This document shows positions 6,622 through 12,750 of a DNA stretch of 12,767 nt, piece by piece. Below the pieces are notes generated by a model, which was not told the origin of the DNA, did no database searches, and worked only from the letters and a program-made list of their open reading frames with translations. Location: contig JAISDH010000147.1 in assembly GCA_031264975.1 (NCBI GenBank), positions 1-12,767 on the forward strand. Reading direction: 5' to 3'. Made by a program: the position numbers and the translations under genes. The first letter of the stretch is position 1, and the number at the start of each line of letters is the position of its first letter. The stretch comes from Bacteroidales bacterium. GTDB taxonomy: Bacteria > Bacteroidota > Bacteroidia > Bacteroidales > WCHB1-69.

Positions 6622-7107
6622 ATGGAAGACAAACACGTGGAGTCTATTCCGGATAATGTTCTGGAAGAGGCGCAAACAAAAGTCGACGAAGCAATTGAGC
6701 TACTTGCTCCCTATCTGGTGTCGCTTACTTCTGAAGAACGACGCAATTTACTAAAAATGGGAGAAAAGACGCTTAGCTTCGTAGAGAAGTCGAAAGACTA
6801 CGCACACCGCTATTCGGCGTTGTGTCCATCGTACCTTGACCTTAAGGCTTTTGATGCAGATATGGCAGATGCTACCAGATTGCGTACTCTGCTTATTGTT
6901 GTCAAACAGCTGATGGATAATATCGAGGACACATCAATGGTAGCAGGTAGCGAAGCCCTTCAAGCGGCGCTCATATTCTATAATGCGGCTAAAGCAGCAG
7001 CAGCTCAGAATATTCCCGGCGCAAAAGAAGTGCACAAAGACCTGAAAGTCCGCTTCCCAAAAGTGAAACGTAAGAAAGAAGAAGAAAAAGAAGAAGAAGA
7101 GGATTAA
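6622..7107 (+). CDS. Small uncharacterised Bacteroidetes protein (161 aa), helical with charged tail
   Basis: I recognise the general pattern (ELLAPYLVSLT..ER..L.KMG.KTL.FVEK, then a segment with a DTSMVAGSEA..AAL.FYN..K.AA..N.PGAK...DLK.RFPK motif) from uncharacterised proteins common in Bacteroidota, whose function I do not know. It has no signal peptide or membrane segment, so it is probably cytoplasmic. Residues about 13-65 and 80-140 look mostly alpha-helical. The C-terminus is a Lys/Arg block (147-152) followed by an almost continuous Glu/Asp run, an addition I would not expect in all family members. ATG at 6622 follows a good promoter, and a hairpin terminator follows the stop, so it is a single-gene unit. 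It lies between a REP-like island and a tandem repeat array, both common settings for this kind of accessory gene. Confidence 0.85.
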   Translation: MEDKHVESIPDNVLEEAQTKVDEAIELLAPYLVSLTSEERRNLLKMGEKTLSFVEKSKDYAHRYSALCPSYLDLKAFDADMADATRLRTLLIVVKQLMDNIEDTSMVAGSEALQAALIFYNAAKAAAAQNIPGAKEVHKDLKVRFPKVKRKKEEEKEEEED

Positions 7108-7135
7108 ACGGTAGCCTACGAAGACCTAAATTGCT

Positions 7136-7190
7136 AAATCCCTGTTCTAATTATCTATATTGATAATGTGAATGGGGATTTTTTTATTTT
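7136..7190 (+). terminator. Rho-independent terminator of the small uncharacterised gene
   Basis: The arms AAATCCC (7136-7142) and GGGATTT (7175-7181) enclose a second stem, ATTATC/GATAAT, and are followed by a run of T with few interruptions (7179-7190). It starts 28 bp after the stop codon at 7107. Confidence 0.75.
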
Positions 7191-7249
7191 TTATATTGCA
7201 TTTTATACACATGATACAGGAAACATTACTCAAAGTATTGATTTTCAAT

Positions 7250-7658
7250 TTATGAACTTCAATTTCTACTCTTTAAGGTTCAATTTTCAACCTCTGATTT
7301 TCAATTTTTAATATCAGAGGTTCGATTTCCAACCTCTGAGCTTCAATTTCCAACCTTTTTGCTTGAATGTCCAACCTCTGAGCTTCAATTTTCAACCTTT
7401 TTGCTTGAACGTCCAAGCTCTGAACTTCAATTTTCAACCTTTTTGCTTGAACGTCCAAGCTCCGAGCTTGGATTTCCAGCCTTTTTACTTGAATGTCCAA
7501 GCTCTGAGCTTGGATTTCCAACCTTTTTACTTGAATGTCCAAGCTCTGAGCTTGGAATTTTAACTTATGAGCTTGAATGTCCAAGCTCCGAGCTTGGAAT
7601 TTTAACTTATGAGCTTGGACGTCCAAGCTCAGAGGTTGGAATTTTAACTTTTGAAGTT
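7250..7658. repeat. 21/42-bp tandem repeat array
   Basis: Seven 42-bp units run from 7365 to 7658 (starts 7365, 7407, 7449, 7491, 7533, 7575, 7617), each made of two related 21-bp halves such as GAATGTCCAAGCTCTGAGCTT and GGATTTCCAACCTTTTTACTT. More degenerate 21-bp copies extend left to about 7250. Neighbouring units share variants, for example the change from AACCTTTTTACTT to AACTTATGAGCTT in the right-hand units, which indicates stepwise duplication. Because 21 is divisible by three and the unit has no stop, at least three frames stay open: minus (heptads LDIQAKRLEIEAQR), and two on the plus strand. The minus frame would give an amphipathic heptad pattern but has no ATG (TTG at 7626; frame open back to a stop at 7702-7704). 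Confidence 0.85.
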
Positions 7659-7689
7659 CAAATTCTATGTTTTTATGCTTTTCATGGTC

Positions 7690-8045
7690 TGATTTTGTAT
7701 ATTACGTGTAATATAAATTAGCGTCTCTGTATCCCGTAGGAATGCTTTTCTCAATAAAAAAACATACTGTAATGTCATATTTCCTCCCGTTGAGGATGTA
7801 TTCCTAACGGGAGACTTGATAATTTCATGCAACACATTGGCTACCGAAAGAGAAAATCCTAACGGGTTGCCGAACATATATGCGTATGGCAAAAGCGTTC
7901 CCTTCTTACAATTTTAGTACATGCGAAGTATAATAGAGGTTTGAGAGACAGTCAAATCCTGAAAAGTTTGAATCAACGGCACAGTGCAAAAGGCAATGCC
8001 GTCAACTTAAGGGGAAAAATTCATAAAGAAACAAAACCATTATCG
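7690..8045. other. Gene-free stretch with an inverted repeat
   Basis: No convincing gene is present. CTCCCGTT and AACGGGAG (about 7785-7815) form an 8-bp stem enclosing AGGA/TCCT, and CCTAACGGG recurs at about 7858-7866. A minus-strand frame (7665-7892) and a plus frame ending at 8048 with a plausible-looking tail (KGNAVNLRGKIHKETKPLS) have no recognisable domains. They could be decayed gene ends. I see no promoter or RNA gene here. Confidence 0.45.
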
Positions 8046-8122
8046 TAGTTGTAGTTCAGACGCCGGAAGGCGTCAAATATGGGTAGCCCCGTACAAACCG
8101 AAGGCGCAACTCGGGGGTAGAG
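8046..8122. repeat. 77-bp dispersed repeat, copy 1
   Basis: This 77-bp sequence differs from 12273-12349 at 5 positions (about 93% identical) and has the same orientation. It contains the hairpin GACGCC-GGAA-GGCGTC (8059-8074). It is followed after 10 bp by a second shared module (CCTTCTCAACTCCG..., 8133 onward), so the conserved unit is composite. Spurious minus-strand frames through both copies end in the same Tyr-Pro-Tyr-Leu-Thr-Pro-Ser-Gly-Val residues. Confidence 0.9.
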
Positions 8123-8124
8123 CG

Positions 8125-8260
8125 TATATCCATCCTTCTCAACTCCGTATGAAGTTGAACTATTCGTAGTTCCGATAAAGAAGACACATTTCTACTCCGA
8201 GCAAGTGGAGCGCAGCTCGGAGTTATACACACTGAACGCCGAAAGGCGTTCAGTAAGTTA
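8125..8260. repeat. Second shared palindromic module plus GAAA-loop hairpin
   Basis: CAACTCCGTATGAAGTTG (8140-8157) and AACTA-TTCG-TAGTT correspond to CAACTCCGAATGGAGTTG and ACTGC-TTC-GCAGT at 12533-12562; the right-hand version of the first stem is perfect, this one has a mismatch. Then CTCCGAG and CTCGGAG enclose 14 bases (about 8196-8223). A 10-bp stem, ACTGAACGCC/GGCGTTCAGT, closes on GAAA (8231-8254). No gene is present. Confidence 0.75.
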
Positions 8261-8278
8261 ACGACATTGGGAGTTTCC

Positions 8279-8340
8279 CCTATGCTATTGATTATTGGAA
8301 TTTCGGCTTTTAACTTGATGACATTGGTCTCCAGGTTACA
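8279..8340 (-). repeat. Inverted copy of the 58-bp block from the first REP-like island
   Basis: On the minus strand this repeats 6025-6082. The 20-mer CCAATAATCAATAGCATAGG is identical (6063-6082 versus 8279-8298 inverted), as is AATGTCATCAAGTTAA (6036-6051 versus 8310-8325 inverted). ACATTGGTCTCCAG here (8321-8334) also matches 6333-6346. The block therefore occurs three times at least in part within 2.3 kb. Confidence 0.88.
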
Positions 8341-8423
8341 TCGGGTTAAAAGCAAGGCTCCTGCTTTGCATGCAAGCGTGAACGCTTGCTTTTACTTTTA
8401 ATCCGACGTAGCGAAGACGCTAC
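8339..8423. repeat. Inverted repeat and two small hairpins at the end of the second island
   Basis: TCGGGTTAAAAGCAAG (8341-8356) is an imperfect inverse of CTTGC-TTTTACTTTTAATCCGA (8385-8406). Between them lies the hairpin GCAAGCG-TGAA-CGCTTGC (8372-8389), and just after them GTAGCG-AAGA-CGCTAC (8408-8423). These extend the same short-stem, 4-nt-loop theme. Confidence 0.7.
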
Positions 8424-8625
8424 ACCCAGCGAAGTCATCCTTGACAGAACAAATATTACTGATTTAGACAGAAATAGGACTTACAAAAAAAAGGATAACC
8501 ATTTTCGGGGTTGATTTGAGAGGGTTTTAAATATCTTGACTTCCAATGATTTTTGATGTTGCTTTTCAAAGTTTTTTACTGCTAATGGACAGCATTAGAA
8601 ATATGAAGAGAAACAACATCCCTTT
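8424..8625. other. Intergenic sequence downstream of birA, nothing recognised
   Basis: No gene, promoter or RNA is visible. CTAATG-GACAG-CATTAG (about 8582-8598) is a small hairpin behind birA, but on the birA strand it is followed by A rather than T, so it is not a normal terminator. Confidence 0.4.
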
Positions 8626-9390
8626 TCAATCATCCACCGATAAACAATAAACAATCTCATTGAAAGCGCAAGAATAGGGAATGTTGTTTTTATCTACTAA
8701 TTGTAACCGTCCTATTTCGTCAACTCCTGTTATTTGCAGTAACATTGGAGTGGCAGAGATAGCGGGCAGGACAAAGCAGGCAAACTTTCCTTTTCTATAT
8801 AAACAATGTTCGTAACGCATTTTCAGGGCGGCGTCGGAAAGTTGTTCTGTCTGTTTCATTTTTTCAATAAGATTTTCCATACAGGTTTTAATCTCATGTT
8901 CTTTTCCGGTTTCGAGGAGAAGAGAGGTTGTAGGAGGTAGAGACGCAGGAAAAGTTCTTTGATTGATATTTATCCCTATTCCGACAATGCTGTAATTAAT
9001 GGATTCGCCCTGTATAAAATGCTCAATAAGGATACCGGATATTTTTTTATCTCTTACATATATGTCATTAGGCCATTTGATAGACACATCGGGAACGGAA
9101 AATGTATCTCTTATAACGTCCGCCGCCGCAATTGAAACATATTGACAGATATTAAACTGTTTGGAAGGAGGAACATTCGGGTATAGCAAAAGGCTTAGCA
9201 GGAGATTTTTCCCCGTTTCACTTTCCCATTTCTTCCCTTGCCTTCCATGACCGTTTTCCTGTTCATTTGCCGTAACTGCAAAAAAAGGAGGAAACAATGC
9301 TCTCATTTGAGTTGCCGGATATTTTTTTACCAATTCCCTCATATATATATTGGTAGACGATAAACGCTGAAAATGCAAATGTGTTTTCAT
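8626..9390 (-). CDS. birA: Biotin--[biotin carboxyl-carrier protein] ligase, monofunctional (no HTH)
   Basis: The enzyme activates biotin with ATP and transfers it from biotinyl-AMP to the acceptor lysine of biotin carboxyl carrier proteins in the cytoplasm. The 254-aa length and the immediate start of the catalytic domain show the short type, lacking the N-terminal DNA-binding domain that makes E. coli BirA a repressor. Signatures are the biotinyl-AMP loop GHGRQG (47-52), KWPND (105-109), KISGILIE (116-123) and GIGININ (137-143). From about residue 205 a small C-terminal beta domain follows. The loop reads GHGRQGK where GRGRQGR is usual, a mild substitution. It starts at ATG 9390, 21 bp after a good -7 element, and has no same-strand neighbours, so it is a single-gene unit. 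With no repressor domain, control of biotin genes would need another factor. Confidence 0.93.
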   Translation of the reverse strand: MKTHLHFQRLSSTNIYMRELVKKYPATQMRALFPPFFAVTANEQENGHGRQGKKWESETGKNLLLSLLLYPNVPPSKQFNICQYVSIAAADVIRDTFSVPDVSIKWPNDIYVRDKKISGILIEHFIQGESINYSIVGIGININQRTFPASLPPTTSLLLETGKEHEIKTCMENLIEKMKQTEQLSDAALKMRYEHCLYRKGKFACFVLPAISATPMLLQITGVDEIGRLQLVDKNNIPYSCAFNEIVYCLSVDD

Positions 9391-9411
9391 ACATTAATAT
9401 TAAAATGTCTG

Positions 9412-9419
9412 CAAAGGTA
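9412..9419 (-). promoter_or_regulatory. -7 promoter element for birA
   Basis: The minus strand reads TACCTTTG, an exact TAnnTTTG match, ending 21 bp before the birA start. No clear TTTG -33 element is seen 19-21 bp further upstream, but the -7 word and its position are good. Confidence 0.6.
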
Positions 9420-9611
9420 CATAAGTTTGGCTAATTCTTTTATTGAGACGCTATGAAAACATTCACTTTGCCAACATAAAACCAAAGCGAGAAAGGAGAT
9501 AAAATAAAGAAGAATCCGTGTATCTTATCTTTTTTCAATGTAAAAAATAGATTGACAATGAGTTGTTCTCATCTCACAAGGCAGAAATATAAAAATAAAT
9601 CGATGATTTAA
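9420..9611. other. Divergent intergenic region between birA and the outer membrane protein gene
   Basis: This AT-rich stretch holds no gene. GATAA near 9498 and TTATC near 9527 could pair, and ATGAG-TTGTT-CTCAT (about 9558-9572) is a small palindrome that might be an operator, but neither is conserved elsewhere in the window. The two divergent promoters lie at its ends. Confidence 0.4.
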
Positions 9612-9642
9612 TTGGAAATATAAAAATAATGTGATACCTTTG
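9612..9642 (+). promoter_or_regulatory. Bacteroidetes-type promoter for the outer membrane protein gene
   Basis: TACCTTTG at 9635-9642 matches TAnnTTTG. TTGG (9612-9615) lies 19 bp upstream as the -33 element. Transcription would start near 9649, leaving an unusually long leader of about 130 nt before the ATG at 9781. Confidence 0.65.
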
Positions 9643-9648
9643 CGTGCC

Positions 9649-9780
9649 AATAGTATTTTACGGATAATAGATGTAAATGAGGTGGTTGTTTTTGTTCTTT
9701 AAATTTTTGCAGTTCTTGTAAGATAGATAAAAGGATTGTTGTGAGTTCGGAATAAATATAACAAATAAAAAAGGAAAGTA
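9649..9780 (+). promoter_or_regulatory. Long 5' leader with a clear ribosome binding site
   Basis: From the predicted transcription start to the ATG there are about 130 nt. The last part, AAAAAAGGAAAGTA before the ATG, contains AAGGAAAG, a stronger Shine-Dalgarno than any other gene here has, and fixes the start at 9781. The leader is T/A-rich with TTTTTGTTCTTTAAATTTTT; I could not find a stable conserved fold or match a known riboswitch. Confidence 0.4.
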
Positions 9781-10650
9781 ATGAATAATCGGTTTTTGAT
9801 TATCGTAATAATGTTATGTAATGTTACTGTTTTTTCACAAACAAAACAGTGTATTAGTGTTAACGGAAACGTAGGAATGGTTTCTTTATCTTATAGTTTA
9901 GATAAGGGAAGCTGTAAACCTCGAATAGGATTTGGGGGGAAAGTTGCTTATAGTTTTTATTTTGCTTCTCAATGGGGCATTGGAACAGGACTTGAATTTT
10001 CCACGTCTTCTACGGACGGATTTTTGGACGGAGCAAAGGTGTCGTTTTACGATAAAGTTGATGACGAAGGGGATATGTACAGAAAAGACGTCTACTTTCG
10101 AGATTGGCATGAACGACAAAAGATTTTTTTTGTAGAAATTCCGGTCTTGCTTCATTATCAATATGACTTTGGTTTAAAAAAGCGAAGGAAAATATATATC
10201 AACATGGGCGCTAAAGTACATTTGCCGCTGGTTGCAAATTATCAGGTTACGCGCGGAGAATTGGAGATACAGGGGTATTACGAAAAATGGAATGTAACAC
10301 TCTTTGGATTACCGAATCATGGTTTTGGGAAAGAGAGCAGCAAAACAAATGGGGGTAAGTTAAATATCCCTTTAAACGTTTCGGCAACTGTGGGTATCGG
10401 ATTTTCCTTTGAGGTTTCAAAAATAATAGACGTCTTTGTGGGAGGTAGTTTTGAATATGGCTTTATGAATCTAAAAGAGTCAACCCAGGGAGATTTGCTT
10501 TATGAAGACAATACTCAAAACTTGCAGTACAGAGGAATCCTTTTTTCATCAAGCATTGAAAAAGTGAATGCAATTTCAGTAAAGGGAGAAGCCGGCGTGC
10601 GCATTGCCGTAGGAAAACCTGTTTATAGAGGGTTTTATAAGCACAGATAA
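9781..10650 (+). CDS. Outer membrane beta-barrel protein (OmpA/PorT-like barrel fold)
   Basis: The 289-aa product starts with a signal peptide (hydrophobic residues 5-17, likely cut after FSQ at 18-20). The mature part alternates amphipathic beta strands rich in Gly, Tyr and Phe, for example GGKVAYSFYFASQWGIGTGLEFS, EIPVLLHYQYDFG, INMGAKVHLPLVANYQV and VSATVGIGFSFEV, ending with GEAGVRIAVGK. This is typical of 8-10-stranded barrels of the Bacteroidota outer-membrane beta-barrel families. Two cysteines, C24 and C45, sit near the mature N-terminus and could form a disulfide. The C-terminus (FYKHR) does not end in the usual aromatic residue. Specific function (adhesion, pore, or type IX secretion partner) cannot be assigned. 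Its own promoter and ribosome binding site suggest independent expression; the next gene, 140 bp downstream, has a separate promoter. Confidence 0.8.
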   Translation: MNNRFLIIVIMLCNVTVFSQTKQCISVNGNVGMVSLSYSLDKGSCKPRIGFGGKVAYSFYFASQWGIGTGLEFSTSSTDGFLDGAKVSFYDKVDDEGDMYRKDVYFRDWHERQKIFFVEIPVLLHYQYDFGLKKRRKIYINMGAKVHLPLVANYQVTRGELEIQGYYEKWNVTLFGLPNHGFGKESSKTNGGKLNIPLNVSATVGIGFSFEVSKIIDVFVGGSFEYGFMNLKESTQGDLLYEDNTQNLQYRGILFSSSIEKVNAISVKGEAGVRIAVGKPVYRGFYKHR

Positions 10651-10713
10651 GTCCAAAAAAGGTTCTCATGTTTACTGATATTTCTTTTTGTGTATGTGTG
10701 TATGAAATAAATG

Positions 10714-10746
10714 TTGGGGCTATATTAAAAAAAGATAATATATTTG
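10714..10746 (+). promoter_or_regulatory. Bacteroidetes-type promoter for the PepSY-like gene
   Basis: TATATTTG at 10739-10746 matches TAnnTTTG. TTGG at 10714-10717 lies 21 bp upstream as a -33 candidate. The predicted start of transcription is near 10753, about 38 nt before the ATG at 10791. The spacing supports a unit separate from the outer membrane protein gene. Confidence 0.6.
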
Positions 10747-10790
10747 CAGAATGTATGTTAATAAATTAAGAATCATTGAAGAAATTAATC

Positions 10791-12080
10791 ATGAATAAAT
10801 TTAATACTTTCAAAACGAAATTAGTAATAACAGGATTATTGTTTATCGCTTTATCCGTATCTGTGTTTGCGCAAAAAGGAAAATCGAAAGAACAGAAAAT
10901 AGTAGATACAACGCTTGTTGCGGAAGAGAATCTTCCTGAGGAGGTTTTAAAATCATATAAGAAACGCTACGCAACGGCTACTGATGCTGTATGGAGATTT
11001 TATAAAGATGAAGGACAGATTTATAAAGTAAATTGCATTTATCGGAACATTCCTTCTATCGTATCCTATACGAAGGATGGAACGTGGACGGAAACAATGG
11101 AAGAGTGGGAAATAGACCGCTTACCTTCTGCCTGTATAAAAAGCATTAATCTTTATTATCAAGGGTATCAAATTAATGGCGTTAAGCGTCAAAGTATGCA
11201 AAACAAAGACGATGATATGTTTATCATAAGTATCTTTGAGAAGCAGAATATCAAGAAAAAATTAGAGACAATTGTTTATTTGGATAAGTCAGGGAAGTAT
11301 ATTCGTGCGGACGAACCTCTTGAAACAGACATAAAAGAGACAGGAAATGATAAGGTTGACAAAAAACAAGCCAAAGAAGAGGAAAAGTTCAACAAAGATT
11401 TTGAGAAGTCAAGCCAGGTGGATGTTCGTTCCGTAAAACTTACGGAAGATGAACTTCCTTTTTCTGTTCAAAGGTGGGTGAGAGTGAACTATCCTGAATA
11501 TATCTATAAGGACATTGCTTATGAGGAATATGATGAATTTGAAGGAGAAGGTGAAATTTATCAGATTGTTATACAGAGAAACGGAATCAATCAGCCTCAT
11601 GCAACGGCATGGTTTACAAGAGACGGAGATTTTTTGAAGGTAGAAGATAATTTCAAGAAAGAAGAAGTTCAAGAAGAAACACAGACTGCTGTTGCTGAAG
11701 TAAAACGGGAAGTGAAACCGGAAATAGTTACCGCGTTTGAAACAAAATATCCCCGTGCAAAAAACAGTTCCTGGGAAGAAAACGAAGACAGAGATTGGGA
11801 GGTTTCCTATACCGACCAATATGGACAAAACACAGCTACATTTTCCGATAAAACCAACAGTTGGATGTACACGAAGACGCTTGTTTCAGATATAAACAGA
11901 ATACCGTCGGCGATACGTACGTTTATTGACAAAAATTATCCCAAAGAACAGATTAAACAAGGCTGGTCTGTCAAAGCGCCCGATACAAAACCATATTATA
12001 CCGTTGAACTATATTCCAAAAAGACCAAAGAATCTCAATACATTGATTTCTGGGCAACCGGCAAGATAAAAGAAGAGTAA
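10791..12080 (+). CDS. Exported protein with repeated PepSY-like (DUF2874-type) domains
   Basis: The 429-aa protein begins with a signal peptide (K-rich start, hydrophobic 11-26, VFAQ cleavage after 27 or 28), so it acts in the periplasm or at the surface. Three similar domains follow, at about residues 45-175, 215-287 and 305-427. Each has a start like LPxxVxxxYxxxYPxA, a W/Y position, and a strand ending in a statement of the Y.V....G....A.F...G.W type; the third is clearest (AFETKYPRAKNSSWEE...WEVSYTDQYGQNTATFS). Linkers are Lys/Glu-rich (176-210, 285-308). PepSY-like proteins of this type are abundant in Bacteroidota, with inhibitor-like folds but no fixed function. I chose ATG 10791 rather than TTG 10776 because it gives a standard signal peptide. 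Three domains is more than the one or two usual in this family. Confidence 0.8.
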   Translation: MNKFNTFKTKLVITGLLFIALSVSVFAQKGKSKEQKIVDTTLVAEENLPEEVLKSYKKRYATATDAVWRFYKDEGQIYKVNCIYRNIPSIVSYTKDGTWTETMEEWEIDRLPSACIKSINLYYQGYQINGVKRQSMQNKDDDMFIISIFEKQNIKKKLETIVYLDKSGKYIRADEPLETDIKETGNDKVDKKQAKEEEKFNKDFEKSSQVDVRSVKLTEDELPFSVQRWVRVNYPEYIYKDIAYEEYDEFEGEGEIYQIVIQRNGINQPHATAWFTRDGDFLKVEDNFKKEEVQEETQTAVAEVKREVKPEIVTAFETKYPRAKNSSWEENEDRDWEVSYTDQYGQNTATFSDKTNSWMYTKTLVSDINRIPSAIRTFIDKNYPKEQIKQGWSVKAPDTKPYYTVELYSKKTKESQYIDFWATGKIKEE

Positions 12081-12097
12081 AACCGGACTTTGGTTTT
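12079..12097 (+). terminator. Weak terminator candidate after the PepSY-like gene
   Basis: AAAACC (12079-12084) and GGTTTT (12092-12097) form a 6-bp stem over a 7-nt loop, overlapping the stop codon and ending in a short T run. The stem is short, so this is only a candidate. Confidence 0.35.
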
Positions 12098-12272
12098 GTA
12101 TTACTCATAGGTGGAATTTCATCTTTGATTATCTGTTATGACGCCGAGTATAAGGTGTAACGTATAGGATATGAGGAAGAACGGAGAGTGGAATAGTAGA
12201 AAAGAAGACGAGTGAACGAGTGTAATCGAGTAGGAGAAACAGGATTCATTCCCGTTTCGACCTCCCATACCA
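12098..12272. other. Intergenic sequence, nothing recognised
   Basis: No gene, promoter or clear repeat is seen before the third palindrome island. A + strand purine-rich stretch (12170-12240, GGAAGAACGGAGAGTGG and similar) recalls the base bias of the GAAAGG arrays but lacks their unit. Confidence 0.4.
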
Positions 12273-12349
12273 TAGTTGTAGTTCAGACGCCGGAAGGCGT
12301 CAAATATGGGTAACCTCGTGCAAGCCGAAGGCGCAGCTCGGGGGTAGAG
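12273..12349. repeat. 77-bp dispersed repeat, copy 2
   Basis: Same orientation and length as 8046-8122 with 5 substitutions. The hairpin GACGCC-GGAA-GGCGTC (12286-12301) is unchanged. The continuation found after copy 1 is interrupted here and resumes at about 12519. Confidence 0.9.
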
Positions 12350-12353
12350 AAGG

Positions 12354-12494
12354 TTCTGGATTGCTTCGTGCCTCGCAATGACGGACAGGAAAACTCTCCC
12401 GTACTGGATTGCTTCGTTCCTCGCAATGACAGGTTGGTTAATGTCATCGTCATACACTCGCCCGTCATTGCGAACGAAGTGAAGCAATCCAGAA
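12354..12494. mobile_element. Small non-coding element with 14-bp perfect terminal inverted repeats, inserted in the 77-bp composite repeat
   Basis: TTCTGGATTGCTTC (12354-12367) and its exact inverse (12481-12494) bound a 141-bp segment. Inside are two near-identical direct 26-bp units (12357-12382 and 12405-12430, one base different) and an inverted related unit (12464-12491). The consensus TGGATTGCTTCG...CGCAATGAC is of a kind I have seen as a repeat in many bacterial genomes, with the spurious translation DCFVPRND and CHCEERSN-type residues. No transposase frame is present. Comparison with copy 1, where the same flanks (GGGGGTAGAG and TATATC) are 2 bp apart, shows an uninterrupted state. 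Confidence 0.7.
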
Positions 12495-12518
12495 GAAAAA
12501 CGCTGACAAACTCCCCTA

Positions 12519-12562
12519 TATATCTCTCCTTCTCAACTCCGAATGGAGTTGAACTGCTTCGC
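12519..12562. repeat. Resumed second half of the interrupted composite repeat
   Basis: TATATC then TCCTTCTCAACTCCG corresponds to 8125-8147. The stem CAACTCC-GAAT-GGAGTTG (12533-12550) is perfect, and ACTGC-TTC-GCAGT follows. In copy 1 the matching stems differ in sequence but still pair. Confidence 0.75.
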
Positions 12563-12590
12563 AGTAATGAATCACAGTTCAGACAAAGAC

Positions 12591-12628
12591 AAAAAAACAA
12601 AACCTCTATCAAATGAATGATAGAGGTT
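12591..12628 (-). terminator. Rho-independent terminator of the rRNA operon
   Basis: A perfect 10-bp stem, AACCTCTATC (12601-12610) with GATAGAGGTT (12619-12628), has an 8-nt loop. On the minus strand it is followed by TTGTTTTTTT (12600 down to 12591). It lies 13 bp downstream of the predicted 5S 3' end. Confidence 0.88.
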
Positions 12629-12641
12629 TATTTAAAAAAGA

Positions 12642-12750
<109 letters not shown>

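Noticed and set aside
7250..7658. CRISPR array
   Set aside because: The units are contiguous and degenerate with no unique spacers and no leader or cas genes.
8056..8355. Minus-strand frame of 99 codons across the second palindrome island
   Set aside because: It runs through four unrelated repeat modules, and its pieces reappear in other spurious frames (12283-12612, 5949-6134).
10776..10790. TTG start for the PepSY-like protein, five codons earlier
   Set aside because: ATG at 10791 gives a standard signal peptide and a better distance to the promoter.
12357..12491. tRNA or small RNA gene
   Set aside because: The repeat units do not fold as a cloverleaf, and they match a recurring dispersed repeat pattern instead.
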